Origin: Tomocerus qinae
Taxonomy: Eukaryota; Arthropoda; Collembola; Entomobryomorpha; Tomoceridae
Direction: 5' to 3'
DNA length: 64,000 nucleotides
NCBI GenBank assembly: GCA_020055645.1
Contig: CM034546.1
Location: forward strand, 70,122,001 to 70,186,000
Shown here: in pieces, positions 1-14,136 of the stretch
Position numbering within the stretch: position 1 is the stretch's first letter
How the letters are laid out: each line of letters begins with the position of its first letter
Notes under the pieces: generated by a model
Seen by the model: only the letters and a program-made list of their open reading frames with translations
Database searches by the model: none
What the model was told of the DNA's origin: nothing
Translations under genes and position numbers: made by a program

Positions 1-3000
1 TAAATGTTTCAGACATTTGTATGTCTATTTATGGAAAAGCCCTCTATTATATACAACAAAGTAATAGGACATAAAGTTTTGGGCGTACAGGTCTGTCTAG
101 TGGTCTAAACAGCCGCTTCTCAGGCTGAGGTCTGGAGTTCGAATCTCTGGAGCGCCTCAGGTCTATAAGGTAGTAGTCTGGAGCTGGGAGAAGCTGTCTT
201 TGCCGTATATTCGTTATTAGCATTGATTTGCCTATCTTAGTGACAATATGATTATCTATCAATGCCCTGTCTGTAGTGTATGGATTGTTCTGTTGGTCTG
301 TATACGTGCTACGAGTTCTACCTAGCACAAGTCTGGACAATGGGATGCGCATGAGGGGATAAGGTGGGTTGAAGTAGACTGCCATAAGTGATTTGCTTGG
401 GGTCACTGGCGGTCGGCTTACATGTCCCGGTCCCTCTCTGACTGCCCACCAGATCGAGTTGCGGGACAGTGTTGAGTCGTTCCGTCTCATGGTTCAGTAC
501 TCTTCACTAAGTCTCTTCGTGTAAGTCTGTACACTTAGTAAAGTTGTTCCGGGAGTCACTGCAAGTAAGCCCTCGCGGCTTGAGCGGTAGCATAGCTCTA
601 CTAATCAATAGTAGTAGCCGTGCTCTCCCCTAACACACACAATAGGACATAAAAAATGCAGGCGACTAGCGTGAAAATGAGGCGACCGATTACTTTAACC
701 ACCGGACATTTAAAATCTAATTAGTGCTTATATTCCCAAGAGACGCAACCTGCTAAAAAGCTATACACTGATTTATGGCAGGGGTTTTCAGGGTTTTATG
801 TAACTTTTAATAACTGTCGGGAATTAACCCAGTACAATCGAAAAAACTGAGAAATTACATTTCTAGAAAATTCAAAATAAAGCATCAAATTATATGTTGG
901 TGTAACAATGTATGTTTTACTTCGTCATAACTGAAACTAAACTTTATGTCATAGTATTCTTGAGAGTGAAACAAAAGGATGTACCTGCTTCTAAATTAAA
1001 TGTTTCAGACATTTGTATGTCTATTTATGGAAAAGCCCTCTATTATATACAACAAAGTAATAGGACATAAAAAATGCAGGCGACTAGCGCTAAAATGGGG
1101 CGACCGATTACTTTAACCACCGGACATTTAAAATCTAATTAGTGCTTATATTCCCAAGAAACTCAACCTGCTAAAAAGCTATACACTGATTTATGGTAGG
1201 GGTTTTCAGGGTTTTATGTAACTTTTAATAACTGTCGGGAATTAACCCAGTACAATCGAAAAATACTGAGAAATTACATTTGTAGAAAATTCAAAATAAA
1301 GCATCAAATTATATGTTGGTGTAACAATGTATGTTTTACTTCGTCATAACTGAAACTGAACTTTATGTCATAATATTCTTGAGAGTGAAACAAAAGGATG
1401 TACCTGCTTCTAAATTAAATGTTTCAGACATTTGTATGTCTATTTATGGAAAAGCCCTCTATTATATACAACAAAGTAATAGGACATAAAAAATGCAGGC
1501 GACTAGCGTGAAAATGGGGCGACCGATTACTTTAACTACCGGACATTTAAAATCTAATTAGTGCTTATATTCCCAAGAGACGCAACCTGCTAAAAAGCTA
1601 TCCACTGATTTATGGTAGGGGTTTTCAGGGTTTTATGTAACTTTTAATAACTGTCGGGAATTAACCCAGTACAATCGAAAAAAACTGAGAAATTACATTT
1701 CTAGAAAATTCAAAATAAAGCATCAAATTATATGTTGGTGTAACAATGTATGTTTTACTTCGTCATAACTGAAACTAAACTTTATGTCATAATATTCTTG
1801 AGAGTGAAACAAAAGGATGTACCTGCTTCTAAATTAAATGTTTCAGACATTTGTATGTCTATTTATGGAAAAGCCCTCTATTATATACAACAAAGTAATA
1901 GGACATAAAAAATGCAGGCGACTAGCGCTAAAATGGGGCGACCGATTACTTTAACTACCGGACATTAAAAATCTAATTAGTGCTTATATTCCCAAGAGAC
2001 GCAACCTGCTAAAAAGCTATCCACTGATTTATGGTAGGGGTTTTCAGGGTTTTATGTAACTTTTAATAACTGTCGGGAATAAACCCAGTACAATCAAAAA
2101 ATACTGAGAAATTACATTTTTAGAAAATTCAAAATAAAGCATCAAATTATATGTTGGTGTAACAATGTATGTTTTACTTCGTCATAACTGAAACTGAACT
2201 TTATGTCATAATATTCTTGAGAGTGAAACAAAAGGATGTACTTGCTCCTAAATTAAATGTTTCAGACATTTGTATGTCTATTCCGGGAAAAGCTTTTTAT
2301 TATATACAGTAATGTAATAGGACATATAAAAATGCAGCCGATTTAGATGAAATTGGGACGAATGATTACTTTAATTAACAGCAATTGAAAACCTAATAGT
2401 GCTTATATTCCTTAGAGACGCAACCTTCTAACAACTTCTCCACTGTTTTATATTAGATGTTTTCATGATTTTATGTAAGTTTTAATAACAGTCGGGAATA
2501 AAGCCAGTACCATCGAAAAATACTGAGAAATTACATTTCTAGAAAATTCTAAATAAAGCAACAAGTAACAATGTATGTTTTACTTCGTCATAACTAAAAC
2601 TGAACTTTATGTCATAGTATTCTTGAGAGTGAAACAAAAGGATGTACCTGCTTCTAAATTAAATGTTTCAGACAATTATATGTCTATTTATGGAAAAGCC
2701 CTCTATTATATACAACAAAGTAATAGGACATAAAAAATGCAGGCAACTAGCGTGAAAATGGGGCGACCGATTACTTTAACCACCGGACATTTAAAATCTA
2801 ATTAGTGCTTATATTCCCAAGAGACTCAACCTGCTAAACAGCTATACACTGATTTATGGTAGGGTTTTCAGGGTTTTATGTATTTTTTAATAACTGTCGG
2901 GAATAAACCCAGTACAATCGAAAAATACTGAGAAATTACATTTTTAGAAAATTCAAAATAAAGCATCAAATTATATGTTGGAGTAACAATGTATGTTTTA

Positions 3001-6000
3001 CTTCGTCATAACTGAAACTGAACTATAGATCATAATATTCTTGAGAGTGAAACAAAAGGATGTACTTGCTCCTAAATTAAATGTTTCAGACATTTGTATG
3101 TCTATTCCGGGAAAAGCTTTCTATTATATACAGTAATGTAATAGGACATATAAAAATGCAGCCGATTTAGATGAAATTGGGACGAATGATTACTTTAATT
3201 AACAGCAATTGAAAACCTAATAGTGCTTATATTCCCTAGAGACGCAACCTTCTAAAAACTTCTCCACTGTTTTATATTAGATGTTTTCATGATTTTATGT
3301 AAGTTTTAATAACAGTCGGGAATAAAGCCAGTACCATCGAAAAATACTGAGAAATTACATTTCTAGAAAATTCTAAATAAAGCAACAAGTAACAATGTAT
3401 GTTTTACTTCGTCATAACTGAAACTGAACTTTATGTCATAGTATTCTTGAGAGTGAAACAAAAGGATGTACCTGCTTCTAAATTAAATGTTTCAGACAAT
3501 TGTATGTCTATTTATGGAAAAGCCCTCTATTATATACAACAAAGTAATAGGACATAAAAATGCAGGCGACTAGCGTGAAAATGGGGCGACCGATTACTTT
3601 AACCACCGGACATTTAAAATCTAATTAGTGCTTATATTCCCAAGAGACTCAACCTGCTAAAAAGCTATCCACTGATTTATGGTAGGGGTTTTCAGGGTTT
3701 TATGTAACTTTTAATAACTGTCGGGAATAAACCCAGTAAAATCGAAAAATACTGAGAAATTACATTTTTAGAAAATTCAAAATAAAGCATCAAATTATAT
3801 GTTGGTGTAACAATGTATGTTTTACTTCGTCATAACTGAAACTGAACTATAGGTCATAATATTCTTGAGAGTGAAACAAAAGGATGTACCTGCTTCTAAA
3901 TTAAATGTTTCAGACATTTGTATGTCTATTTATTGAAAAGCCCTCTATTATATACAACAAAGTAATAGGACATAAAAAATGCAGGCGACTAGCGTGAAAA
4001 TGGGGCGACCGATTACTTTAACTACCGGACATTTAAAATCTAATTAGTGCTTATATTCCGAAGAGACGCAACCTGCTAAAAAGCTATCCACTGATTTATT
4101 GTAGTGGTTTTCAGGGTGTTATGTAACTTTTAATAACTGTCGGGAATAAACCCAGTACAATCGAAAAATACTGAGAAATTACATTTTTAGAAAATTCAAA
4201 ATAAAGCATCAAATTCTATGTTGCTGTAACAATGTATGTTTTACTTCCTTATAACTGAAACTGAACTTTAGGTCATAATATTCTTGAGAGTGAAACAAAA
4301 GGATGTACCTGCTTCTAAATTAAATGTTTCAGACATTTGTATGTCTATTCCGGGAAAAGCTTTCTATTATATACAGTAATGTAATAGGACATATAAAAAT
4401 GCAGCCGATTTAGATGAAATTGGGACGAATGATTACTTTAATTAACAGCAATTCAAAACCTAATAGTGCTTATATTCCCTAGAGACCCAACCTTCTAAAA
4501 ACTTCTCCACTGTTTTATATTAGATGTTTTCATGATTTTATGTAAGTTTTAATAACAGTCGGGAATAAAGCCAGTACCATCGAAAAATACTGAGAAATTA
4601 CATTTCTAGAAAATTCTAAATAAAGCAACAAGTAACAATGTATGTTTTACTTCGTCATAACTGAAACTGAACTTTATGTCAAAGTATTCTTGAGAGTGAA
4701 ACAAAAGGATGTACCTGCTTCTAAATTAAATGTTTCAGACAATTGTATGTCTATATATGGAAAAGCCCTCTATTATATACAACAAAGTAATAGGACATAA
4801 AAAATGCAGGCGACTAGCGTGAAAATGGGGCGACCGATTACTTTAACCACCGGACATTTAAAATCTAATTAGTGCTTATATTCCCAAGAGACTCAACCTG
4901 CTAAAAAGCTATCCACTGATTTATGGTAGGGGTTTTCAGGGTTTTATGTAACTTTTAATAACTGTCGGGAATAAACCCAGTACAATCGAAAAATACTGAG
5001 AAATTACATTTTTAGAAAATTCAAAATAAGGCAGCAAATTATATGTTGGTGTAACAATGTATGTTTTACTTCGTCATAACTGAAACTGAACTATAGGTCA
5101 TAATATTCTTGAGAGTGAAACAAAAGGATGTACCTGCTTCTAAATTAAATGTTTCAGACATTTGTATGTCTATTTATGGAAAAGCCCTCTATTATATACA
5201 ACAAAGTAATAGGACATAAAAAATGCAGGCGACTAGCGTGAAAATGGGGCGACCGATTACTTTAACTTCCGGACATTTAAAATCTAATTAGTGCTTACAT
5301 TCCCAAGAGACGCAACCTGCTAAAAAGCTATCCACTGATTTATTGTAGTGGTTTTCAGGGTTTTATGTAACTTTTAATAACTGTCGGGAATAAACCCAGT
5401 ACAATCGAAAAATACTGAGAAATTACATTTTTAGAAAATTCAAAATAAAGCATCAAATTCTATGTTGCTGTAACAATGTATGTTTTACTTCCTTATAACT
5501 GAAACTGAACTTTAGGTCATAGTATTCTTGAGAGTGAAACAAAAGGATGTACTTGCTCCTAAATTAAATGTTTCAGACATTTGTATGTCTATTCCGGGAA
5601 AAGCTTTCTATTATATACAGTAATGTAATAGGACATATAAAAATGCAGCCGATTTAGATGAAATTGGGACGAATGATTACTTTAATTAACAGCAATTCAA
5701 AACCTAATAGTGCTTATATTCCCTAGAGACGCAACCTTCTAAAAACTTCTCCACTGTTTTATATTAGATGTTTTCATGATTTTATGTAAGTTTTAATAAC
5801 AGTCGGGAATAAAGCCAGTACCATCGAAAAATACTGAGAAATTACATTTCTAGAAAATTCTAAATAAAGCAACAAGTAACAATGTATGTTTTACTTCGTC
5901 ATAACTGAAACTGAACTTTATGTCATAGTATTCTTGAGAGTGAAACAAAAGGATGTACCTGCTTCTAAATTAAATGTTTCAGACATTTGTATGTCTATTT

Positions 6001-9000
6001 ATGGAAAAGCCCTCTATTATATACAACAAAGTAATAGGACATAAAAAATGCAGGCGACTAGCGTGAAAATGGGGCGACCGATTACTTTAACCACCGGACA
6101 TTTAAAATCTAATTAGTGCTTATATTCCCAAGAGACTCAACCTGCTAAAAAGCTATACACTGATTTATGGTAGGGGTTTTCAGGGTTTTATGTAACTTTT
6201 AATAACTGTCGGGAATTAACCCAGTACAATCGAAAAATACTGAGAAATTACATTTTTAGAAAATTCAAAATAAAGCATCAAATTATATGTTGGTGTAACA
6301 ATGTATGTTTTACTTCGTCATAACTGAAACTGAACTATAGGTCATAATATTCTTGAAAGTGAAACAAAAGGATGTACCTGCTTCTAAATTAAATGTTTCA
6401 GACATTTGTATGTCTATTTATAAAAAAGCCCTCTATTATATACAACAAAGTAATAGGACATAAAAATGCAGGCGACTAGCGTGAAAATGGGGCGACCGAT
6501 TACTTTAACTACCGGACATTTAAAATCTAATTAGTGCTTATATTCCCGAGAGACGCAACCTGCTAAAAAGCTATACACCGATTTATGATAGGGGTTTTCA
6601 GGGTTTTATGTAACTTTTAATAACTGTCGGGAATAAACCCAGTACAATCGAAAAATACTGAGAAATTACATTTTTTAGAAAATTCAAAATAAAGCATCAA
6701 ATTATATGTTGGTGTAACAATGTATGTTTTACTTCGTCATAACTGAAACTGAACTTTATGTCAGAATATTCTTGAGAGTGAAACAAAAGGATGTACCTGC
6801 TTCTAAATTAAATATTTCAGACATTTGTATGTCTATTCCTGGAAAAGCGCTCTATTATATACAACAAAGTAATAGGACATATAAAAATGCAGGCGATTTA
6901 GATGAAATTGGGACGAATGATTACTTTAATTAACAGCAATTAAAAACTTAATAGTGCTTATATTCTCAAGAGACGCAACCTACTAAAAACTTCTCCACCG
7001 TTTTATATTAGATGTTTTCATGATTTTATGTAAGTTTTAATAACAGTCGGGAATAAAGCCAGTACCATCGAAAAATACTGAGAAATTACATTTCTAGAAA
7101 ATTCTAAATAAAGCAACAAGTAACAATGTATGTTTTACTTCGTCATAACTGAAACTGAACTTTATGTCATTATATTCTTGAGAGTGAAACAAAAGGATGT
7201 ACCTGCTTCTAAATTAAATGTTTCAGACAATTGTATGTCTATTTATGGAAAAGCCCTCTATTATATACAACAAAGTAATAGGACATAAAAAATGCAGGCG
7301 ACTAGCGTGAAAATGGGGCGACCGATTACTTTAACCACCGGACATTTAAAATCTAATTAGTGCTTATATTCCCAAGAGACTCAACCTGCTAAAAAGCTAT
7401 CCACTGATTTATGGTAGGGGTTTTCAGGGTTTTATGTAACTTTTAATAACTGTCGGGAATAAACCCAGTACAATCGAAAAATACTGAGAAATTACATTTT
7501 TAGAAAATTCAAAATAAGGCAGCAAATTATATGTTGGTGTAACAATGTATGTTTTACTTCGTCATAACTGAAACTGAACTATAGGTCATAATATTCTTGA
7601 GAGTGAAACAAAAGGATGTACCTGCTTCTAAATTAAATGTTTCAGACATTTGTATGTCTATTTATGGAAAAGCCCTCTATTATATACAACAAAGTAATAG
7701 GACATAAAAAATGCAGGCGACTAGCGTGAAAATGGGGCGACCGATTACTTTAACTACCGGACATTTAAAATCTAATTAGTGCTTACATTCCCAAGAGACG
7801 CAACCTGCTAAAAAGCTATCCACTGATTTATTGTAGTGGTTTTCAGGGTTTTATGTTACTTTTAATAACTGTCGGGAATAAACCCAGTACAATCGAAAAA
7901 TACTGAGAAATTACATTTTTAGAAAATTCAAAATAAAGCATCAAATTCTATGTTGCTGTAACAATGTATGTTTTACTTCCTTATAACTGAAACTGAACTT
8001 TAGGTCATAGTATTCTTGAGAGTGAAACAAAAGGATGTACTTGCTCCTAAATTAAATGTTTCAGACATTTGTATGTCTATTCCGGGAAAAGCTTTCTATT
8101 ATATACAGTAATGTAATAGGACATATAAAAATGCAGCCGATTTAGATGAAATTGGGACGAATGATTACTTTAATTAACAGCAATTCAAAACCTAATAGTG
8201 CTTATATTCCCTAGAGACGCAACCTTCTAAAAACTTCTCCACTGTTTTATATTAGATGTTTTCATGATTTTATGTAAGTTTTAATAACAGTCGGGAATAA
8301 AGCCAGTACCATCGAAAAATACTGAGAAATTACATTTCTAGAAAATTCTAAATAAAGCAACAAGTAACAATGTATGTTTTACTTCGTCATAACTGAAACT
8401 GAACTTTATGTCATAGTATTCTTGAGAGTGAAACAAAAGGATGTACCTGCTTCTAAATTAAATGTTTCAGACATTTGTATGTCTATTTATGGAAAAGCCC
8501 TCTATTATATACAACAAAGTAATAGGACATAAAAAATGCAGGCGACTAGCGTGAAAATGGGGCGACCGATTACTTTAACCACCGGACATTTAAAATCTAA
8601 TTAGTGCTTATATTCCCAAGAGACTCAACCTGCTAAAAAGCTATACACTGATTTATGGTAGGGGTTTTCAGGGTTTTATGTAACTTTTAATAACTGTCGG
8701 GAATTAACCCAGTACAATCGAAAAATACTGAGAAATTACATTTTTAGAAAATTCAAAATAAAGCATCAAATTATATGTTGGTGTAACAATGTATGTTTTA
8801 CTTCGTCATAACTGAAACTGAACTATAGGTCATAATATTCTTGAAAGTGAAACAAAAGGATGTACCTGCTTCTAAATTAAATGTTTCAGACATTTGTATG
8901 TCTATTTATGGAAAAGCCCTCTATTATATACAACAAAGTAATAGGACATAAAAAATGCAGGCGACTAGCGTGAAAATGGGGCGACCGATTACTTTAACTA

Positions 9001-12000
9001 CCGGACATTTAAAATCTAATTAGTGCTTATATTCCGAAGAGACGCAACCTGCTAAAAAGCTATCCACTGATTTATTGTAGTGGTTTTCAGGGTTTTATGT
9101 AACTTTTAATAACTGTCGGGAATAAACCCAGTACAATCGAAAAATACTGAGAAATTACATTTTTAGAAAATTCAAAATAAAGCATCAAATTCTATGTTGC
9201 TGTAACAATGTATGTTTTACTTCCTTATAACTGAAACTGAACTTTAGGTCATAATATTCTTGAGAGTGAAACAAAAGGATGTACCTGCTTCTAAATTAAA
9301 TGTTTCAGACATTTGTATGTCTATTCCGGGAAAAGCTTTCTATTATATACAGTAATGTAATAGGACATATAAAAATGCAGCCGATTTAGATGAAATTGGG
9401 ACGAATGATTACTTTAATTAACAGCAATTCAAAACCTAATAGTGCTTATATTCCCTAGAGACGCAACCTTCTAAAAACTTCTCCACTGTTTTATATTAGA
9501 TGTTTTCATGATTTTATGTAAGTTTTAATAACAGTCGGGAATAAAGCCAGTACCATCGAAAAATACTGAGAAATTACATTTCTAGAAAATTCTAAATAAA
9601 GCAACAAGTAACAATGTATGTTTTACTTCGTCATAACTGAAACTGAACTTTATGTCATAGTATTCTTGAGAGTGAAACAAAAGGATGTACCTGCTTCTAA
9701 ATTAAATGTTTCAGACAATTGTATGTCTATTTATGGAAAAGCCCTCTATTATATACAACAAAGTAATAGGACATAAAAAATGCAGGCGACTAGCGTGAAA
9801 ATGGGGCGACCGATTACTTTAACCACCGGACATTTAAAATCTAATTAGTGCTTATATTCCCAAGAGACTCAACCTGCTAAAAAGCTATCCACTGATTTAT
9901 GGTAGGGGTTTTCAGGGTTTTATGTAACTTTTAATAACTGTCGGGAATAAACCCAGTACAATCGAAAAATACTGAGAAATTACATTTTTAGAAAATTCAA
10001 AATAAAGCATCAAATTATATGTTGGTGTAACAATGTATGTTTTACTTCGTCATAACTGAAACTGAACTATAGGTCATAATATTCTTGAGAGTGAAACAAA
10101 AGGATGTACCTGCTTCTAAATTAAATGTTTCAGACATTTGTATGTCTATTTATGGAAAAGCCCTCTATTATATACAACAAAGTAATAGGACATAAAAAAT
10201 GCAGGCGACTAGCGTGAAAATGGGGCGACCGATTACTTTAACTACCGGACATTTAAAATCTAATTAGTGCTTATATTCCGAAGAGACGCAACCTGCTAAA
10301 AAGCTATCCACTGATTTATTGTAGTGGTTTTCAGGGTTTTATGTAACTTTTAATAACTGTCGGGAATAAACCCAGTACAATCGAAAAATACTGAGAAATT
10401 ACATTTTTAGAAAATTCAAAATAAAGCATCAAATTCTATGTTGCTGTAACAATGTATGTTTTACTTCCTTATAACTGAAACTGAACTTTAGGTCATAATA
10501 TTCTTGAGAGTGAAACAAAAGGATGTACCTGCTTCTAAATTAAATGTTTCAGACATTTGTATGTCTATTCCGGGAAAAGCTTTCTATTATATACAGTAAT
10601 GTAATAGGACATATAAAAATGCAGCCGATTTAGATGAAATTGGGACGAATGATTACTTTAATTAACAGCAATTCAAAACCTAATAGTGCTTATATTCCCT
10701 AGAGACGCAACCTTCTAAAAAGCTATCCACTGTTTTATATTAGATGTTTTCATGATTTTATGTAAGTTTTAATAACAGTCGGGAATAAAGCCAGTACCAT
10801 CGAAAAATACTGAGAAATTACATTTCTAGAAAATTCTAAATAAAGCAACAAGTAACAATGTATGTTTTACTTCGTCATAACTGAAACTGAACTTTATGTC
10901 ATAGTATTCTTGAGAGTGAAACAAAAGGATGTACCTGCTTCTAAATTAAATGTTTCAGACAATTGTATGTCTATTTATGGAAAAGCCCTCTATTATATAC
11001 AACAAAGTAATAGGACATAAAAAATGCAGGCGACTAGCGTGAAAATGGGGCGACCGATTACTTTAACCACCGGACATTTAAAATCTAATTAGTGCTTATA
11101 TTCCCAAGAGACTCAACCTGCTAAAAAGCTATCCACTGATTTATGGTAGGGGTTTTCAGGGTTTTATGTAACTTTTAATAACTGTCGGGAATAAACCCAG
11201 TACAATCGAAAAATACTGAGAAATTACATTTTTAGAAAATTCAAAAAAAGGCATCAAATTATATGTTGGTGCAACAATGTATGTATTACTTTGTCATAAC
11301 TGAAACCGAACTTTAGGTCATAATATTCTTCAGAGTGAAACAAAAGGATGTACCTGCTTCTAAATTAAATGTTTCAGACATTTGTATGTCTATTCCGGGA
11401 AAAGCTTTCTATTATATACAGTAATGTAATAGGACATATAAAAATGCAGCCGATTTAGATGAAATTGGGACGAATGATTACTTTAATTAACAGCAATTCA
11501 AAACCTAATAGTGCTTATATTCCCTAGAGACGCAACCTTCTAAAAACTTCTCCACTGTTTTATATTAGATGTTTTCATGATTTTATGTAAGTTTTAATAA
11601 CAGTCGGGAATAAAGCCAGTACCATCGAAAAATACTGAGAAATTACATTTCTAGAAAATTCTAAATAAAGCAACAAGTAACAATGTATGTTTTACTTCGT
11701 CATAACTGAAACTGAACTTTATGTCATAGTATTCTTGAGAGTGAAACAAAAGGATGTACCTGCTTCTAAATTAAATGTTTCAGACAATTGTATGTCTATT
11801 TATGGAAAAGCCCTCTATTATATACAACAAAGTAATAGGACATAAAAAATGCAGGCGACTAGCGTGAAAATGGGGCGACCGATTACTTTAACCACCGGAC
11901 ATTTAAAATCTAATTAGTGCTTATATTCCCAAGAGACTCAACCTGCTAAAAAGCTATCCACTGATTTATGGTAGGGGTTTTCAGGGTTTTATGTAACTTT

Positions 12001-12815
12001 TAATAACTGTCGGGAATAAACCCAGTACAATCGAAAAATACTGAGAAATTACATTTTTAGAAAATTCAAAAAAAGGCATCAAATTATATGTTGGTGCAAC
12101 AATGTATGTATTACTTTGTCATAACTGAAACCGAACTTTAGGTCATAATATTCTTCAGAGTGAAACAAAAGGATGTACCTGCTTCTAAATTAAATGTTTC
12201 AGACATTTGTATGTCTATTTATAAAAAAGCCCTCTATTATATACAACAAAGTAATAGGACATAAAAATGCAGGCGACTAGCGTGAAAATGGGGCGACCGA
12301 TTACTTTAACTACCGGACATTTAAAATCTAATTAGTGCTTATATTCCCGAGAGACGCAACCTGCTAAAAAGCTATACACCGATTTATGATAGGGGTTTTC
12401 AGGGTTTTATGTAACTTTTAATAACTGTCGGGAATAAACCCAGTACAATCGAAAAATACTGAGAAATTACATTTTTTAGAAAATTCAAAATAAAGCATCA
12501 AATTATATGTGGGTGTAACAATGTATGTTTTACTTCGTCATAACTGAAACTGAACTTTATGTCATAATATTCTTGAGAGTGAAACAAAAGGATGTACCTG
12601 CTTCTAAATTAAATATTTCAGACATTTGTATGTCTATTCCTGGAAAAGCGCTCTATTAAACAAAGTAATAGGACATATAAAAATGCAGGCGATTTAGATG
12701 AAATTGGGACGAATGATTACTTTAATTAACAGCAATTAAAAACTTAATAGTGCTTATATTCTCAAGAGACGCAACCTACTAAAAACTTCTCCACCGTTTT
12801 ATATTAGATGTTTAA
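1..12815. repeat. Higher-order satellite array (419/405-bp monomers)
   Basis: About 30 tandem monomers. Taking the conserved AATGCAGG/AATGCAGCC start, units begin at 655, 1073, 1492, 1911, 2331, 2736, 3155, 3559, 3978, 4398, 4803, 5222, 5642, 6047, 6465, 6886, 7291, 7710, 8130, 8535, 8954, 9374, 9779, 10198, 10618, 11023, 11443, 11848, 12266 and 12682. A units (about 419 bp) carry GCGACTAGCG; B units (about 405 bp) carry GATTTAGATGAAATTGG and lack a short segment near the end. The order is AAAAB, AB, six AAB trimers, AB, AAB. The last B unit is cut off near 12,815, where unrelated sequence begins. No gene is supported inside it; a 69-codon open frame at 6724-6933 is confined to one unit pair and is broken in its near-identical copy near 12,524. 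Confidence 0.97.
76..640 (+). mobile_element. tRNA-headed SINE inserted in satellite
   Basis: This 565-bp insert interrupts a satellite monomer. The 13-bp sequence AATAGGACATAAA occurs on both sides (63-75 and 641-653) but only once in every uninterrupted monomer, so it is a target-site duplication. The 5' part carries pol III promoter-like boxes in tRNA spacing: TGTCTAGTGG (A box-like) near 92-101 and GAGTTCGAATC (B box-like) near 136-146. The insert ends in a short ACACACAC tail. This head, tail and long duplication fit a SINE mobilised by LINE machinery. The body after the tRNA-like head is not recognised. Open frames crossing it are not considered coding. Confidence 0.85.
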
Positions 12816-13538
12816 TATAAGTCTACCATAAAAGACAAATTAGTTTCTTTTAGCGCAGCCTTTTTTACGTACATTAGATTTAATAATCTTTGCTAAAATC
12901 AGTACATTTTACATAATCCAATAATACTATGCTTCAATATTGGGATAATATTGGAAATTACATAATTGTTTGCAAATTTTAATTCGAGTTTGATGACAAA
13001 GGTTGAAAAGATAGAAAATAGACACAGAAACGGCAATTTGGGAAAATCAATTATTTAAGTATAGCGAAGCTGCTATGTGGAAATCCCCAATCTTTTTGTT
13101 TGTGACAATGATAACTTAGGAAAACGTAATTTAACTTTGTCAACCAAGCCAAACTCTGCTAACTTTCACTATCCATTTGACCTGGTGTGCCAAACTTATA
13201 AATAATCTACTAGTAATCATTAACCATTTCAGGAAGAAAGATGTGTATAACCAGTCGTTGTAAGCTAGAAAAGATTGTCTTGATTAGACTGAAAGAAAAA
13301 GAAAGCCATGTTTGTGAGTCAGGGAATTGGAGACAAGACACATGAAACGCATTTCTAGAGCTTATTATATGGTTTATAATGTTGAGATTTTAATTTGTCA
13401 TTTTTACCTAACTGCCATTTTTCGTTTTCACAGTGTAGGTGGATTTACAAAATAATATACAATTGAGCATGTCTGAAACAAACATCCAGCAGTGGTGTGG
13501 ATCAAATATAAACTTTCGTTTGGCAATAATCCTATATG
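12816..13538. other. Intergenic, no gene seen
   Basis: AT-rich sequence between the satellite and the foldback element. From about 13,440 it matches the sequence upstream of the chemoreceptor fragment near 21,270, so this end belongs to the duplicated 5' flank of the chemoreceptor gene. Confidence 0.6.
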
Positions 13539-14136
13539 TGTTAACGGTAATAAGTTAATTCAGGCATTAAGCATAATGCCTAGGCAATAAGCTTTGCCTA
13601 AAAATGCCCGGCATTAAGCTTAAAGCCCAGGCATTAAACCTAATGCCTTAATTTTACTCGACATTAAGCTTAATGCCTGGTCTTTTTGCCTGATTTGGAT
13701 GGAAGTCAATGTAAACAACAAAAACTTAAGTCTAATATACACAGCCGATGTGTATTTATGTAAAATGCAATTGTACATGGTTAGAGGGTTAGTCATTTAA
13801 AGGAATATAGGATTTTTACATGTATTTTAATTTCATAAATTTTACTAATGCTCTATGTTACTACCTCCTCCATTCGGATTTTCCGGTAAGTCGAGCGTTA
13901 AAGAGTGCATTGGAGATGCCAGGATTTATGATCGGAATGTGAAGAAATGACTACACGAGATAACGATAGAATGTACAGCAAATGTATAAGTTTATAGTTT
14001 ATTGTAATGAAATATGACTAGATCCGATTTACTCTAAGTCTCTATAAGTAACTCTATAAGTTACTGAGGTACATTATAATATTAGTGACGTGGTAGTGGT
14101 GATTATGTGGGTGACTGTTGATGGGCTCATTATGAT

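Noticed and set aside
47..490. 147-codon minus-strand frame
   Set aside because: It crosses the SINE border and is antisense to the tRNA-like head; composition and position show it is a by-product of the repeat.
1..12815. CRISPR array or LTR repeats
   Set aside because: Units are ~400 bp with no spacers, and the array continues without coding sequence between repeats; it is a satellite.
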